Of a stretch of DNA of 22,312 nt, positions 9,657 through 18,698 are shown in pieces (positions within the stretch are counted from its first letter, which is position 1; each line of letters starts with the position of its first letter). A program made the translations under genes and the position numbers. The stretch is from positions 1 to 22,312 of the forward strand of contig CALCSX010000292.1 in the NCBI GenBank assembly GCA_937894165.1, given 5' to 3'. This DNA comes from an uncultured Saprospiraceae bacterium. Its GTDB lineage: Bacteria; Bacteroidota; Bacteroidia; Chitinophagales; Saprospiraceae. The notes below the pieces were generated by a model. The model saw nothing but the letters and a program-made list of their open reading frames with translations. It did not search any database and was not told the origin of the DNA.

Positions 9657-10970
9657 ATGAAAAGCATCCTCATTCTAACTTTCCTCCTCATTAGCCAATT
9701 GGTAGTTGCTCAAGATATTGACAAAACTAAACTGGATGCCTATTTTGAAGCACTTGAGACCAATAATAGGTTTATGGGAAGTGTGGCAGTGGCCAAAGAT
9801 GGTGAAATAATATATACTAAATCCATTGGCTTCGCAGACATAGATATTGATATCAAAGCGGACGAAAATTCAAAATATAGGATTGGTTCTATTTCTAAGA
9901 CCTTTACCGCCGCCATGATATTCTTGGCAATTGAAAAAGGAAAACTGGACTTGAATCAGACCATCGACACTTATTTTCCCAATATCAAGAATGCTAATAA
10001 AATAACTATTTCTCATCTTTTGAACCATAGAAGTGGAATTCACAGTTTCACTAACGATGACGATTATTTGACTTGGAATACCGTTGCTAAAACAAAAGAC
10101 CAAATGCTTACTATCATTCAAAATGCCGGGTCTGACTTCAAACCTGATAGTAATGCGGAGTATAGTAATTCCAATTATTTATTGCTCACCTATATTCTAG
10201 AGGAGACTTTCGAGAAACCTTATAAAGACTTATTAAATGAGTATATAGTAAGTCCTATTGGCCTCGCAAATACGCGCCTCGGTGAAAAAATTAACCCAAT
10301 GAACAATGAATGCCTTTCCTACCGCTATATGTATGATTGGGTCATTGAACCGGAGACTGATATATCTATCCCAATGGGCGCAGGTGGAATAATATCGACA
10401 CCAAGTGATTTGATAAAATTCAGTGAAGCTTTATTTAACGGCAAATTGCTTAAGAAAGAAAGTCTGGAACTGATGAAAAAAATGAAAGATGGTTATGGGA
10501 TGGGATTGTTCCCTATGCCTTTTAACGACAAGAAGGGATATGGTCATACAGGTGGAATCGACGGATTTGCCTCCATATTTTGTCATTTCTCAGAGGATAA
10601 TATCTCGTATGCACTGATTTCAAATGGAAATAATTTCAATATGAATGATATATCTCTTGCCGTGCTAAGTGCCGTTTATGGAATGCCTTTCAAAATCCCG
10701 GAATTCAAAACCTATGACGTGAGTGCTGAGGATCTTAACCCATATTTAGGTATTTATTCATCTGATGCGCTACCTTTGAAAATCACCATTTCAAAAGATA
10801 AAAACACCTTGATAGCTCAAGCAACCGGTCAATCATCTTTTCCTCTTGTCGCTACCGAAAAGAATGTGTTCGAGTTCAATCAAGCTGGGGTTGTTTTGGA
10901 ATTTAATCCTGATGAGCAAACTATGTTGTTAAAGCAAGGAGGAGGTGAATTCAAGTTTACTAAAGATTAA
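9657..10970 (+). CDS. Secreted serine hydrolase of the beta-lactamase (class C / PBP4*) family
   Basis: A 437-residue protein starting at ATG 9657. A TTG two codons earlier is also possible, but the ATG gives a clean signal peptide: a lysine, a hydrophobic run, then VVAQ with likely cleavage near residue 19. The penicillin-recognition motifs are S78-x-x-K81 (SISK, nucleophile and general base), Y169-S-N171 and H297-TGG300 in place of KTG. After about residue 350 a short beta-rich domain resembles the small C-terminal domain common in this family. Such proteins are exported to the periplasm and include DD-peptidases, esterases and D-amino-acid peptidases; true drug-hydrolysing beta-lactamases are a minority. 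Substrate cannot be read from the motifs. It is followed 30 bp later by a Crp-type regulator on the same strand, so the two are probably co-transcribed. Confidence 0.85.
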   Translation: MKSILILTFLLISQLVVAQDIDKTKLDAYFEALETNNRFMGSVAVAKDGEIIYTKSIGFADIDIDIKADENSKYRIGSISKTFTAAMIFLAIEKGKLDLNQTIDTYFPNIKNANKITISHLLNHRSGIHSFTNDDDYLTWNTVAKTKDQMLTIIQNAGSDFKPDSNAEYSNSNYLLLTYILEETFEKPYKDLLNEYIVSPIGLANTRLGEKINPMNNECLSYRYMYDWVIEPETDISIPMGAGGIISTPSDLIKFSEALFNGKLLKKESLELMKKMKDGYGMGLFPMPFNDKKGYGHTGGIDGFASIFCHFSEDNISYALISNGNNFNMNDISLAVLSAVYGMPFKIPEFKTYDVSAEDLNPYLGIYSSDALPLKITISKDKNTLIAQATGQSSFPLVATEKNVFEFNQAGVVLEFNPDEQTMLLKQGGGEFKFTKD

Positions 10971-11000
10971 AAATTTTCCTCTCAGCAATTTGTATAAAAT

Positions 11001-11585
11001 ATGATAAAAGCGCACCTTCAATCCTTTAATGTCTTATCTGAAAAAGAAATAGAAGAATTCATCACAAAGGCAAGTAAGAAACAATTGAAAAAGAATGAAT
11101 TTTTCATAAGTGAAGGTGATTTATGCAAAGAAGTAGCATTTATTAGAAAAGGTATTCTTCGCTCCTATTATATTTCAGATGCGGGTGAAGAAATTACATA
11201 CTGCATCACTTTCCCTAATCAATTGATGACAGCTTATTCCGCATTTATAACCGGAGAGAAGTCAGCAGAGAATATGCAAGCGATTACACCGGTAGAATTA
11301 TTGATCATTTCTAAAAGTAATATTCAAGAGATGGCGGAAAATAGTCCGAATTGGATGAAGTTCTTGAAAATTATTGCCGAACAACAGTATGTTGAACTAG
11401 AAAAGCGTGTATTTCAATTTCAAAAAAATAAAGCAGTACAACGATACATTGATCTCATAAACAATCATCCTGAGTATGTCCAGAATATTCCGGTACAATA
11501 TTTAGCTTCCTATCTGGGCATCTCACACAGACATCTTAGCAGAATTCGTAGGGAAATTTCTTTTCAGACAAATGTCCTAAAATAA
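11001..11585 (+). CDS. Crp/Fnr-family transcriptional regulator
   Basis: This 194-residue protein has a cyclic-nucleotide-binding-like beta-roll at about 16-105 (features such as FISEGD and FIRKGILRSYY), a dimerisation helix at about 117-140 and a C-terminal helix-turn-helix at about 165-185 (QYLASYLGISHRHLSRIRR). There is no N-terminal Cys set like that of FNR, so an iron-sulfur oxygen sensor is unlikely. The ligand is unknown; many Bacteroidota paralogues lack the residues that bind cAMP. It starts at ATG 11001, 30 bp after the hydrolase and without a Shine-Dalgarno sequence. It ends 49 bp before an oxidoreductase that has its own likely promoter, so local control of that gene is plausible but unproven. 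Confidence 0.85.
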   Translation: MIKAHLQSFNVLSEKEIEEFITKASKKQLKKNEFFISEGDLCKEVAFIRKGILRSYYISDAGEEITYCITFPNQLMTAYSAFITGEKSAENMQAITPVELLIISKSNIQEMAENSPNWMKFLKIIAEQQYVELEKRVFQFQKNKAVQRYIDLINNHPEYVQNIPVQYLASYLGISHRHLSRIRREISFQTNVLK

Positions 11586-11600
11586 GAATTCCGTGCTCTC

Positions 11601-11608
11601 TACTTTTG
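11601..11608 (+). promoter_or_regulatory. Bacteroidota-type -7 promoter box before the oxidoreductase gene
   Basis: TACTTTTG matches the TAnnTTTG -7 consensus exactly. It lies 26 bases before the ATG at 11635, giving a short leader. No clear -33 TTTG element is found at the usual distance, so strength is uncertain. Confidence 0.5.
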
Positions 11609-11634
11609 TATTAATTTAATTAAACAAAGTACCA

Positions 11635-12216
11635 ATGAGCAAAAAAATATTAATAATTAATGGACATCCCAACAAGGAGTCCTTTAACTTTGGCTTGGCT
11701 GAGGCCTATAAAAAAGGAGCAGAAAAAGCGGGCGCAGAAATTAAAGAAATTGTTATCGCTGAGCTGCAATTTAACCCAAATCTACAATTTGGTTATCAGA
11801 AAAGGATGGAACTTGAACCGGATTTAATAGACGCCTGGGAAAAAATCAAGTGGGCGGAACATTTAGTGTGGATTCATCCTGTGTGGTGGGGTGGGCTACC
11901 CGCGATAAGCAAGGGATTTATTGACCGTCTTTTTTTGCCCGGCATGGCATTTCGTTACAGAGAGAATTCTGTTTGGTGGGATAAACTATTAAAGGGAAAG
12001 ACTGCCCGTATTCTCACTACACTCGACCAACCCGGCTGGTACTATTGGTTGGCTTTCGGACGCCCAAGTGTCAATCAGCTAAAAAAATCTACTTTAGAAT
12101 TTTGTGGGATTAAGCCTGTTAAAGTGACTTACTTCGGCATCATTAAAACATCTGATCAATCAAGTAGAAGCAAGTGGTTGGCGCAAGCAGAGGCTTTGGG
12201 ACAGCAAATGAAATAG
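11635..12216 (+). CDS. NAD(P)H-dependent flavin oxidoreductase (flavodoxin-like fold, quinone reductase family)
   Basis: A 193-residue cytoplasmic protein of the NAD(P)H:quinone oxidoreductase-like / KefF-MdaB group. It has an N-terminal beta-strand followed by a phosphate-binding loop, NGHPNKESFN (9-19); the family motif HPVWWGGLPAISKGFIDR (81-98); and PGMAF (102-106). Enzymes of this family bind FMN or FAD and transfer two electrons to quinones, nitro or azo compounds, often as a detoxification or electrophile-stress response. The start ATG 11635 follows a perfect TAnnTTTG box. A Crp-type regulator lies directly upstream on the same strand. The exact substrate is unknown. Confidence 0.85.
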   Translation: MSKKILIINGHPNKESFNFGLAEAYKKGAEKAGAEIKEIVIAELQFNPNLQFGYQKRMELEPDLIDAWEKIKWAEHLVWIHPVWWGGLPAISKGFIDRLFLPGMAFRYRENSVWWDKLLKGKTARILTTLDQPGWYYWLAFGRPSVNQLKKSTLEFCGIKPVKVTYFGIIKTSDQSSRSKWLAQAEALGQQMK

Positions 12217-12301
12217 AAGCCCAATCCTATTTCATAAAATTCACCAATCAACATTTTTTTATGCCCCGGGTTTATATTATCATTACATCTAATTTTAAAG
12301 T

Positions 12302-13939
12302 ATGAAAATAGCCCTCGCTCAGCTCAACTACCACGTCGGAAACTTCTCAGGAAATATAGAAAAAATAAAATCCGCTACCCGTTCAGCCATCGATCAAGGT
12401 GCGGATATCGTTTGCTTTGCCGAGCTGGCCATCAGCGGTTATCCTCCGCGCGATTTCCTCGACTTCTCCGATTTTATATACAAATGTGAGGAGGCAGTGT
12501 TGTCATTGAGTGATTTATCGCAACAGATAACCATTATTCTCGGCGCTCCTGTAAAAAATCCCGTCGTTGAGGGCAAGGATCTTTTCAACGCCGGAATTGT
12601 GCTTCAGGATGGTAAAATTATCCATACCACTCACAAAGCCCTGCTGCCTACTTATGATATTTTTGACGAATATCGCTACTTCGAACCCGGTTCTGAATTC
12701 TCGGTTTTCGAATGCAAAGGCAAACGGATAGCACTGACAGTCTGCGAAGATATCTGGAATATCGGTAACGAAAATCCGCTTTACACCATCTGTCCCATGG
12801 ATGAATTGACGAAGCAGAACCCGGATTTCATGATCAACTTGTCAGCTTCTCCTTTCAATTATACTCATGCTGAAGAAAGAATTCGTATCGCTAAAGAAAA
12901 TGTAAAAAAGTACGGCATTCCCCTCTTTTATGTAAATCATGTAGGCGCCCAAACGGAGATTATTTTCGATGGAGGATCCCTTGTACTTAGCCCTGACCAA
13001 TCCGTTTTTAGAGAAATGCCTTATTGGAAAGAAACTGTAGAAGTGTTTGATCTCGAGGAGGTAATGCATAATAAAAGTAATAATGTACAGCCAAAAGAAG
13101 AAACCGCCCTTATTCACGATGCACTCATAGAAGGTCTCCGCAATTATTTTGGTAAGTTAGGCTTTAGCAAGGCAATAATGGGCCTCAGCGGAGGAATTGA
13201 CTCAGCTTTGACTTGTGCCTTAACTGTTCGTGCATTAGGAGCTGAAAATGTTCATGGAATAATGATGCCTTCTGAATTTTCAAGCGATCACTCGATCAAT
13301 GATGCTGTCCAGCTCGCTAAAAATCTGGGGATCTCCTATGATATTATCCCCATTGCACCACTTTACAAGCAGTATTTGGAGACACTTCAACCTCATTTTG
13401 AAGGCACTACATTCAATGTAGCTGAGGAAAATCTTCAAGCAAGAATTAGAGGTATGCTGCTCATGGCCTTTTCAAACAAATTTGGTCATATTTTACTCAA
13501 CACCACCAACAAAAGTGAAATGGCGGTGGGCTATGGAACGCTCTACGGTGATCTTTGTGGAGGTCTGAGTGTTATCGGGGACGTCTACAAAATGCAAGTT
13601 TACGCACTCTCTCAATATGTCAATAAGGAGCGTGAAATTATTCCTGTAAATACCATCACGAAACCGCCGAGCGCTGAGCTTAGACCTGATCAAAAAGACA
13701 GCGACTCACTTCCCGAATATGAAATTTTGGACAAAATACTTTTCCAATATATAGAGCGAGTCAAAGGACCAGAGGAAATCATTCGAATGGGATTCGATAG
13801 AGACCTCGTCAATCGTATCCTTAGGCTAGTCAATATCAGTGAATTTAAACGGTATCAGACAGCTCCGGTACTGAGAGTATCTCCAAAAGCCTTCGGAATG
13901 GGTCGTAGAATGCCCATTGTTGCCAAATATTTGGCCTAA
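12302..13939 (+). CDS. nadE: Glutamine-dependent NAD+ synthetase
   Basis: This 545-residue, two-domain enzyme catalyses the last step of NAD biosynthesis: deamido-NAD is adenylated by ATP and then amidated with ammonia from glutamine. The N-terminal nitrilase-like glutaminase domain (about 1-250) has the complete catalytic triad E41, K112 and C148 (in FAELAISGYPPRDF, HKALLPTYD and ALTVCEDIWN). The C-terminal ATP-pyrophosphatase domain has the SGGIDS loop (296-301) and NTTNKSEMAVGYGT, typical of NadE. Length and end are normal for the glutamine-dependent form. It starts at ATG 12302, stands alone with an 85-bp upstream gap, and is richer in G+C than the Druantia-like module (31 of 60 bases at 12421-12480). 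Confidence 0.97.
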   Translation: MKIALAQLNYHVGNFSGNIEKIKSATRSAIDQGADIVCFAELAISGYPPRDFLDFSDFIYKCEEAVLSLSDLSQQITIILGAPVKNPVVEGKDLFNAGIVLQDGKIIHTTHKALLPTYDIFDEYRYFEPGSEFSVFECKGKRIALTVCEDIWNIGNENPLYTICPMDELTKQNPDFMINLSASPFNYTHAEERIRIAKENVKKYGIPLFYVNHVGAQTEIIFDGGSLVLSPDQSVFREMPYWKETVEVFDLEEVMHNKSNNVQPKEETALIHDALIEGLRNYFGKLGFSKAIMGLSGGIDSALTCALTVRALGAENVHGIMMPSEFSSDHSINDAVQLAKNLGISYDIIPIAPLYKQYLETLQPHFEGTTFNVAEENLQARIRGMLLMAFSNKFGHILLNTTNKSEMAVGYGTLYGDLCGGLSVIGDVYKMQVYALSQYVNKEREIIPVNTITKPPSAELRPDQKDSDSLPEYEILDKILFQYIERVKGPEEIIRMGFDRDLVNRILRLVNISEFKRYQTAPVLRVSPKAFGMGRRMPIVAKYLA

Positions 13940-13950
13940 TCCCGACAGCT

Positions 13951-14012
13951 CGTAATTCGTAATTTTTAATTCGAAATTGAATATCGTATTTCGTAATTTT
14001 TCATTCGTAATT
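13951..14012. repeat. Short imperfect AT-rich repeats of a TTCGTAATT unit
   Basis: The 62 bases after nadE contain several copies of a TTCGTAATT-like unit. The 12-mer TTCGTAATTTTT occurs exactly twice (13956-13967 and 13990-14001), with degenerate copies between and after. The repeats are intergenic, before the comEC-like gene. No palindromic CRISPR-like structure and no open frame are seen. Confidence 0.6.
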
Positions 14013-14106
14013 GATTGAAAACTAGCCTTTTTTCAAAAAAATAAAAAATAGTCAACTTTTTTTTATGGAATTTTCAACTTTTTGCGTCTTATTATAAAAG
14101 AAGAAT

Positions 14107-16152
14107 GTGAAAACGTTTAAAATTCAAGACAAGCCCGGTTTTCCTATATTCCTGATCTTTGCATTAGGATTATATATCGCATTCGAAAGCCATCCCGTTT
14201 TCAACTTCTTCCTTTTGATCATACCGGTTCTCTGTTTGACATTTCTATTTTATGCGGCATTAACTAAAATGAAAGTTTCAGCCGGCTTGTTCTTCATTAT
14301 TTTCTGTATAAGCATTCTGACTTTGGGAATCAACAAGGGGATTTCTCATTTGCCTGATCGACAAGCAATTAATGAATTGTCAGGATCATCTTCCGCACTG
14401 TCTCTAGAGTTTAGTGTAATTGAAACCCTAAAATCTTCCGAACGTTGGAATAAATTTATCGCCCAACCATTAGATTTAGATCCATTTAATTCTCTGTGGT
14501 TGATTTATTACCCCAGAGAAATGGATTCGGTGACTATTCTGGCAGGCGATAAATTATTGATTTCAGCGCAACCTATAGTTCACTCTCCCAACCCTAACCC
14601 ATTGCTCTTCGATTACAATGATTACCTGATGAAAAAAGGTGTTTATATTACCTGCTTTGTCAAGAATCCTGAAGATATTGTACATATTCCTTCTTCTGAG
14701 TTTAGTATTTCAGGCTTTTTCAACCGTTTTCGTGATCAAATGGAATCTCTGATCGATTCTCATTACCAAAATCCCCGCCATGCAGCCTTCCAAAAAGCTA
14801 TTCTACTGGGAGTGAGCGATGAACTGGATGATGAATTAATGCTGGAATTTAGAAAAAGCGGGGCAATCCATGTTTTGGCTATTTCCGGATTGCATGTGGG
14901 AATTGTGGCGGGAATCTTACTCTTTCTAATCAATTTAATAGTAGGAAAATCGCGCAAATGGTTGAGGTTGGCTCTTTTATTTGCCGGAATTTGGTCTTTT
15001 GTTTTGATCGCTGGGATGAGGCCATCAGTTTTTCGAGCGGGCTTGATGTTTTCAGTCTACTTTTTTGGAATAGTCATAGATCGGAAAATTAAAGCCCACC
15101 AAGCATTGGGTCTGGCCGGTTTAATTATTTTACTCCATGATCCAAAATGCATATACAATCTAGGTTTTCAACTTTCCTTCGCTGCAGTTTTTGGAATTGT
15201 TACTTTTTATCCCTACTTAAAAGCCATATTTCCTTTCAATAATAAAGTGATTAGATTTCTATGGGATGGATTGGCTGTCGCGCTAGCCGCTCAAATTGCA
15301 ACCCTACCTATTCTACTCTACAGTTTCAAAGAAATTTCGATGGTCTTTTGGCTCAGCGGGATTATAGTCGTCCCGGTGATGAGTGTATTATTGCCACTTT
15401 CATTATTGCAGATGATTTTAATTCCATTTTCTGCGCTCTTATCAACATGGACAGGGAAGGCTGTCGGCTGGGTGATGGATTTTATGATTGGGTTGAACCA
15501 AATTATTTCCAATCTGGATTTTGCTTTTATAAAATCTTTGCCTTTTGACGGGATAATGATGGTATTGTCGATTCTAATAATAGTCTTCTTGGCTTTTCAT
15601 ATGGAAGCCGGAACAAACAAATTTGCCATAGCTGCGACTGCTTGCCTTGTATTTTTATTTGTGTATAATTTTTATGGACTAATTTCTTGTCGAACCCAAA
15701 ATCGAATTATTCAATATGCAGATTCGAAAAATATCACTTTTCAACTATTAACCGGAAATCGAGCCTGCAATTTTTTTACAGCTCCACCTGATTATAATCT
15801 TACTAGTGCATTTAAATTCAACGCCATCCATTACAGGATTTCCAATTCATCTGATACTATAGATCTGGCTGATAAAGCAATATTTCCTGTGAAAATTGGG
15901 GAATTTTTATGGCTTTCTGATTCGACTGAAATACCGGGAATTGATCAAAGTGAAGATTTTAGAGCAATTTTTCTTCACAAAGATATTCTACAAGTAAAAC
16001 CCGAAAATTTGAACCCAATTTCTACCGAAGAACTAGTTTTTCCTGCGGGTTTGCCCAGTGAAACGATTGGAGTTTGGAAGAAGTACGGAGTCGAGCGGAA
16101 TCTAAAATTATTATTTCAGGATGAAACCGGACAGGTAGTCTATAATTTTTAA
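14107..16152 (+). CDS. comEC: ComEC/Rec2-family DNA-uptake channel protein
   Basis: A 681-residue polytopic inner-membrane protein. Three hydrophobic helices lie at about 12-76, followed by a soluble DUF4131/OB-like segment to about 200. The Competence domain comes next, with its hallmark around 245-265 (KSGAIHVLAISGLHVG) and AGMRPSVFRAGL near 300, and then many membrane segments to about 530. ComEC carries one DNA strand across the inner membrane during natural transformation. The C-terminal 150 residues are soluble and lack the HxHxDH metallo-beta-lactamase motif found in longer ComEC proteins; this short form is common in Bacteroidota. The start is GTG 14107, because the overlapping ATG at 14105 runs straight into a stop. 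It ends 9 bp before a helix-hairpin-helix gene, a likely operon for DNA uptake. Confidence 0.92.
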   Translation: MKTFKIQDKPGFPIFLIFALGLYIAFESHPVFNFFLLIIPVLCLTFLFYAALTKMKVSAGLFFIIFCISILTLGINKGISHLPDRQAINELSGSSSALSLEFSVIETLKSSERWNKFIAQPLDLDPFNSLWLIYYPREMDSVTILAGDKLLISAQPIVHSPNPNPLLFDYNDYLMKKGVYITCFVKNPEDIVHIPSSEFSISGFFNRFRDQMESLIDSHYQNPRHAAFQKAILLGVSDELDDELMLEFRKSGAIHVLAISGLHVGIVAGILLFLINLIVGKSRKWLRLALLFAGIWSFVLIAGMRPSVFRAGLMFSVYFFGIVIDRKIKAHQALGLAGLIILLHDPKCIYNLGFQLSFAAVFGIVTFYPYLKAIFPFNNKVIRFLWDGLAVALAAQIATLPILLYSFKEISMVFWLSGIIVVPVMSVLLPLSLLQMILIPFSALLSTWTGKAVGWVMDFMIGLNQIISNLDFAFIKSLPFDGIMMVLSILIIVFLAFHMEAGTNKFAIAATACLVFLFVYNFYGLISCRTQNRIIQYADSKNITFQLLTGNRACNFFTAPPDYNLTSAFKFNAIHYRISNSSDTIDLADKAIFPVKIGEFLWLSDSTEIPGIDQSEDFRAIFLHKDILQVKPENLNPISTEELVFPAGLPSETIGVWKKYGVERNLKLLFQDETGQVVYNF

Positions 16153-16161
16153 ACTAATATC

Positions 16162-17382
16162 ATGAATAAATCGAAAAATGTAACCATAGTGATATCAGCC
16201 AAAGAATTAAGAGGAATTACATTGTTTCTTCTGCTTCTGGTTTTAGTTATTGTATTCCCTATATTTCTCAATTTGAAATCTGAGGATAAAACTCCCACTG
16301 TTGAATTTTTAGGTAAAAATTCTCAAATGGCTTCAAATACTAATCTTTCGCAAAGTAATGCCTTAGAACTCGAAAACATTGATTTACCAATTTCCATTAA
16401 TTCTGCTACTATCGAAGAGTTGGAAAGTATTGGAATCCCTGCGAAAACAGCGTCCACTTTAATAAAATTTCGCGATAGCGGGAAAACCTTTGCCAACGCA
16501 GCAGATTTGGAGAAAGTATACGGGATGAACAAGGACTTAATCGAAAAAATAAAACAATATATAAGTTTTGATGCAGAGACTTCTTATACCTCTCGCTCAG
16601 TTGCTTTCGAATATCAACCTAGGAAGGAATATCAGTATAATTCCTATTATCAATCCTCTGAAAGAAATTATAAAGAATCATCTTCTGATTTTTCAAAAAC
16701 TAAGACAGTCTCTCAAAATTTAAAACCGGTATCTTATGATTCACAAGAAGAAATTGAATGGATTAACGCCGGAATGTCCAAACGGATGGCAGCTACGACG
16801 GTAAAATTTCTTTCTAAAGGTGGAAGTTTCAATAAACCGGAGGACCTTTTAAAGATTTATGGAATGGATTCTAGCATGTACGAAATGATAAAGCCACAAG
16901 TTCAATTTCCTTCCTCTGTAAATTCCGGAACCGATGAAATAGATATGCCCAGTGCAGAAAAACTGACTTCAGAACCTCATGTTATTCAAAATGTTGCGTT
17001 GAATTCATCTGCAGTTCAAGATTGGATACAATTGCCCGGAGTAGGCTCATCTTACGCCTATCGAATAGTGAATTTTCGTGAGAAATTAGGCGGTTTTCAT
17101 AGCATTGAACAGATCAATGAGGTCTATGGACTTCCGGATTCACTGTTAGGAAAGATCCGCGAGTACCTGATAGCAGATGATTTTCAACCATCTATAAAAA
17201 TAAATACCTTTTCAAAAGAAGAGTTGGCAGCACATCCTTTTATGGACTTCAAAACTGCCGGACTCATTGTTACTTTCAGAAAACAGCACGGCCGATTCAA
17301 TGACTTTAGGGATCTACAGAAGATGTTCGGCATCGACAAGAAGACACTGGACAAACTGCAAGCCTATATTATTTATGATTAG
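16162..17382 (+). CDS. Membrane-anchored helix-hairpin-helix protein (ComEA-like, four HhH units)
   Basis: This 406-residue protein has one N-terminal transmembrane segment (about 18-37) and a long extracytoplasmic part. Four related helix-hairpin-helix units follow at about 78-134, 191-248, 279-336 and 345-404. Each has a pattern of N-S/T-x-x-E-L, a hairpin, a basic helix, GG-x-F and a LxxVYG/MFG close. The third keeps the best hairpin, PGVGSSYAYRIVNFR (292-306). A Ser/Tyr/Lys-rich linker (about 140-190) separates units 1 and 2. HhH units bind DNA backbone without sequence preference; ComEA, with one HhH pair, receives DNA in the periplasm for ComEC. Location 9 bp after comEC supports that role. 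It is much longer than classical ComEA, so the assignment is by domain and context. Confidence 0.8.
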   Translation: MNKSKNVTIVISAKELRGITLFLLLLVLVIVFPIFLNLKSEDKTPTVEFLGKNSQMASNTNLSQSNALELENIDLPISINSATIEELESIGIPAKTASTLIKFRDSGKTFANAADLEKVYGMNKDLIEKIKQYISFDAETSYTSRSVAFEYQPRKEYQYNSYYQSSERNYKESSSDFSKTKTVSQNLKPVSYDSQEEIEWINAGMSKRMAATTVKFLSKGGSFNKPEDLLKIYGMDSSMYEMIKPQVQFPSSVNSGTDEIDMPSAEKLTSEPHVIQNVALNSSAVQDWIQLPGVGSSYAYRIVNFREKLGGFHSIEQINEVYGLPDSLLGKIREYLIADDFQPSIKINTFSKEELAAHPFMDFKTAGLIVTFRKQHGRFNDFRDLQKMFGIDKKTLDKLQAYIIYD

Positions 17383-17395
17383 TATTTGAAAATCC

Positions 17396-18409
17396 TTATT
17401 TCTTTTTCTTGTCGGGCGCCGAGTACTTCTGCACAAAAGCTGACATTTCGTCCACCATATCAGGTGAACCAATGACAATTGAAGCTTTCTGATGTAATTC
17501 GTTGGCTTCAATATCCATAATTCTATCAATTTTAGTAGTAATTGCCTTTCCGCCCGCTTGCTCGACAATAAATGCCATCGGATTGCACTCATACAATAAT
17601 CGCAACTTACCCAAAGGATATTTTCTAGTCTCAGGATATAGGAAGATTCCACCGGTAAATAAAATCCTGTGAATATCCGATACCATAGCTCCCATATATC
17701 TCAAACCTAAGTTCATTTCAGAACAATGATCAATATATCGTCTCATTTCCAAATCAAACTTCAAATAATAACCCTGATTTATAGAATAAATATTTCCGGT
17801 TTTTGGTATTTTAATATCAGGATGGGACAAGCAAAATTCACCTATCGTTGGGTCCAAAGTGAATGCATTCACACCGCGACCAGTCGTATAAACTAATAAG
17901 GTAGAGGTGCCGTAAAGCACATATCCCGCAGCTACCTGATCAACTCCTTTCTGCAAGAAATCTTCAAGATTTACAGGTCCATCTATAGGAGATTTCCTTC
18001 TGTAAATGGCAAAAATAGTGCCCACAGATACGTTAACATCAATATTTGCTGAACCATCTAATGGATCAAAAAGAACTACATATTTGCCATTCACACCGTG
18101 AACCGGATCGAAGGGTATGAAATCATCATTTTCCTCACTCGCAACACCTGCGCATTCGCCACTATTCTTCAAACACTCAATCAGCTTCTCGTTAGCATAT
18201 AAATCCAACTTCTGAACAGTATCTCCCGACGCATTGGCTGATCCCGCTACACCAAGAATATTTACCAAGCCTGCTTTGTTAACCTCACGATTCACAATTT
18301 TAGCCGCCACTCCAATATCTCTCAATAGACCTGTTAGCTCGCCTGTTGCGAATTCAAAATCCATTTGTCTCTTAATAATAAATTCGTCGAGTGTGATTAT
18401 CTTGTTCAT
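17396..18409 (-). CDS. fbp: Fructose-1,6-bisphosphatase class 1
   Basis: A 337-residue gluconeogenic enzyme that hydrolyses fructose 1,6-bisphosphate to fructose 6-phosphate in the cytoplasm. Metal-binding residues are present at SEE (91-93) and DPLDGS (115-120). The substrate site is covered by YMGAMVSDIHR (238-248), TGGIFLYP (252-259) and GKLRLLYECNPMAF (267-280), followed by EQAGGKA. These are diagnostic of class 1. ATG at 18407-18409 is the natural start. It is convergent with the HhH gene, with only 13 bp between the stops and no clear terminator there, and divergent from the ABC transporter, with 289 bp between. A basic KKKK tail ends the protein. Confidence 0.97.
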   Translation of the reverse strand: MNKIITLDEFIIKRQMDFEFATGELTGLLRDIGVAAKIVNREVNKAGLVNILGVAGSANASGDTVQKLDLYANEKLIECLKNSGECAGVASEENDDFIPFDPVHGVNGKYVVLFDPLDGSANIDVNVSVGTIFAIYRRKSPIDGPVNLEDFLQKGVDQVAAGYVLYGTSTLLVYTTGRGVNAFTLDPTIGEFCLSHPDIKIPKTGNIYSINQGYYLKFDLEMRRYIDHCSEMNLGLRYMGAMVSDIHRILFTGGIFLYPETRKYPLGKLRLLYECNPMAFIVEQAGGKAITTKIDRIMDIEANELHQKASIVIGSPDMVDEMSAFVQKYSAPDKKKK

Positions 18410-18698
18410 CTGTTGAAATTGTTTTTCTTGCGTATTTTGAATTTGGATTGAAAAATTCTAATTCTTTCCGGCTCTAAGATAGCATCTTAAAATGTAATCT
18501 AATTTATTTCGCTTGGATCAATTAGATAATAATTTGGCAAAGATCGTTAATATTGCCTATTTATACCAATATCGTACCAAATTAAATTCCGAAATAAAAT
18601 AATCCCAGCTTCAATTATAATTTTAATAGATATGCTTTCTATTTTGAAACATTCGAGTCTGCTTGGCGTTTTATCTCATTATTAATCATGTTAGCAAG

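Noticed and set aside
9657..10970. True antibiotic-resistance beta-lactamase
   Set aside because: The motifs (SxxK, YxN, HTGG) define the wide serine hydrolase family, and the small C-terminal domain fits peptidase or esterase-type members. Resistance cannot be claimed.
14026..14050. Terminator after nadE from the T-run and A-run
   Set aside because: The T-run and A-run could pair, but there is no G+C stem and no T-tract placed after a stable hairpin.
13940..14106. CRISPR-like array after nadE
   Set aside because: Units are too short and degenerate, spacing is irregular, there are no unique spacers of constant length, and no cas genes are nearby.
15261..15548. Small plus-strand frame inside comEC
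   Set aside because: It lies fully within the comEC membrane region in another frame and has no family features, so it is a shadow.
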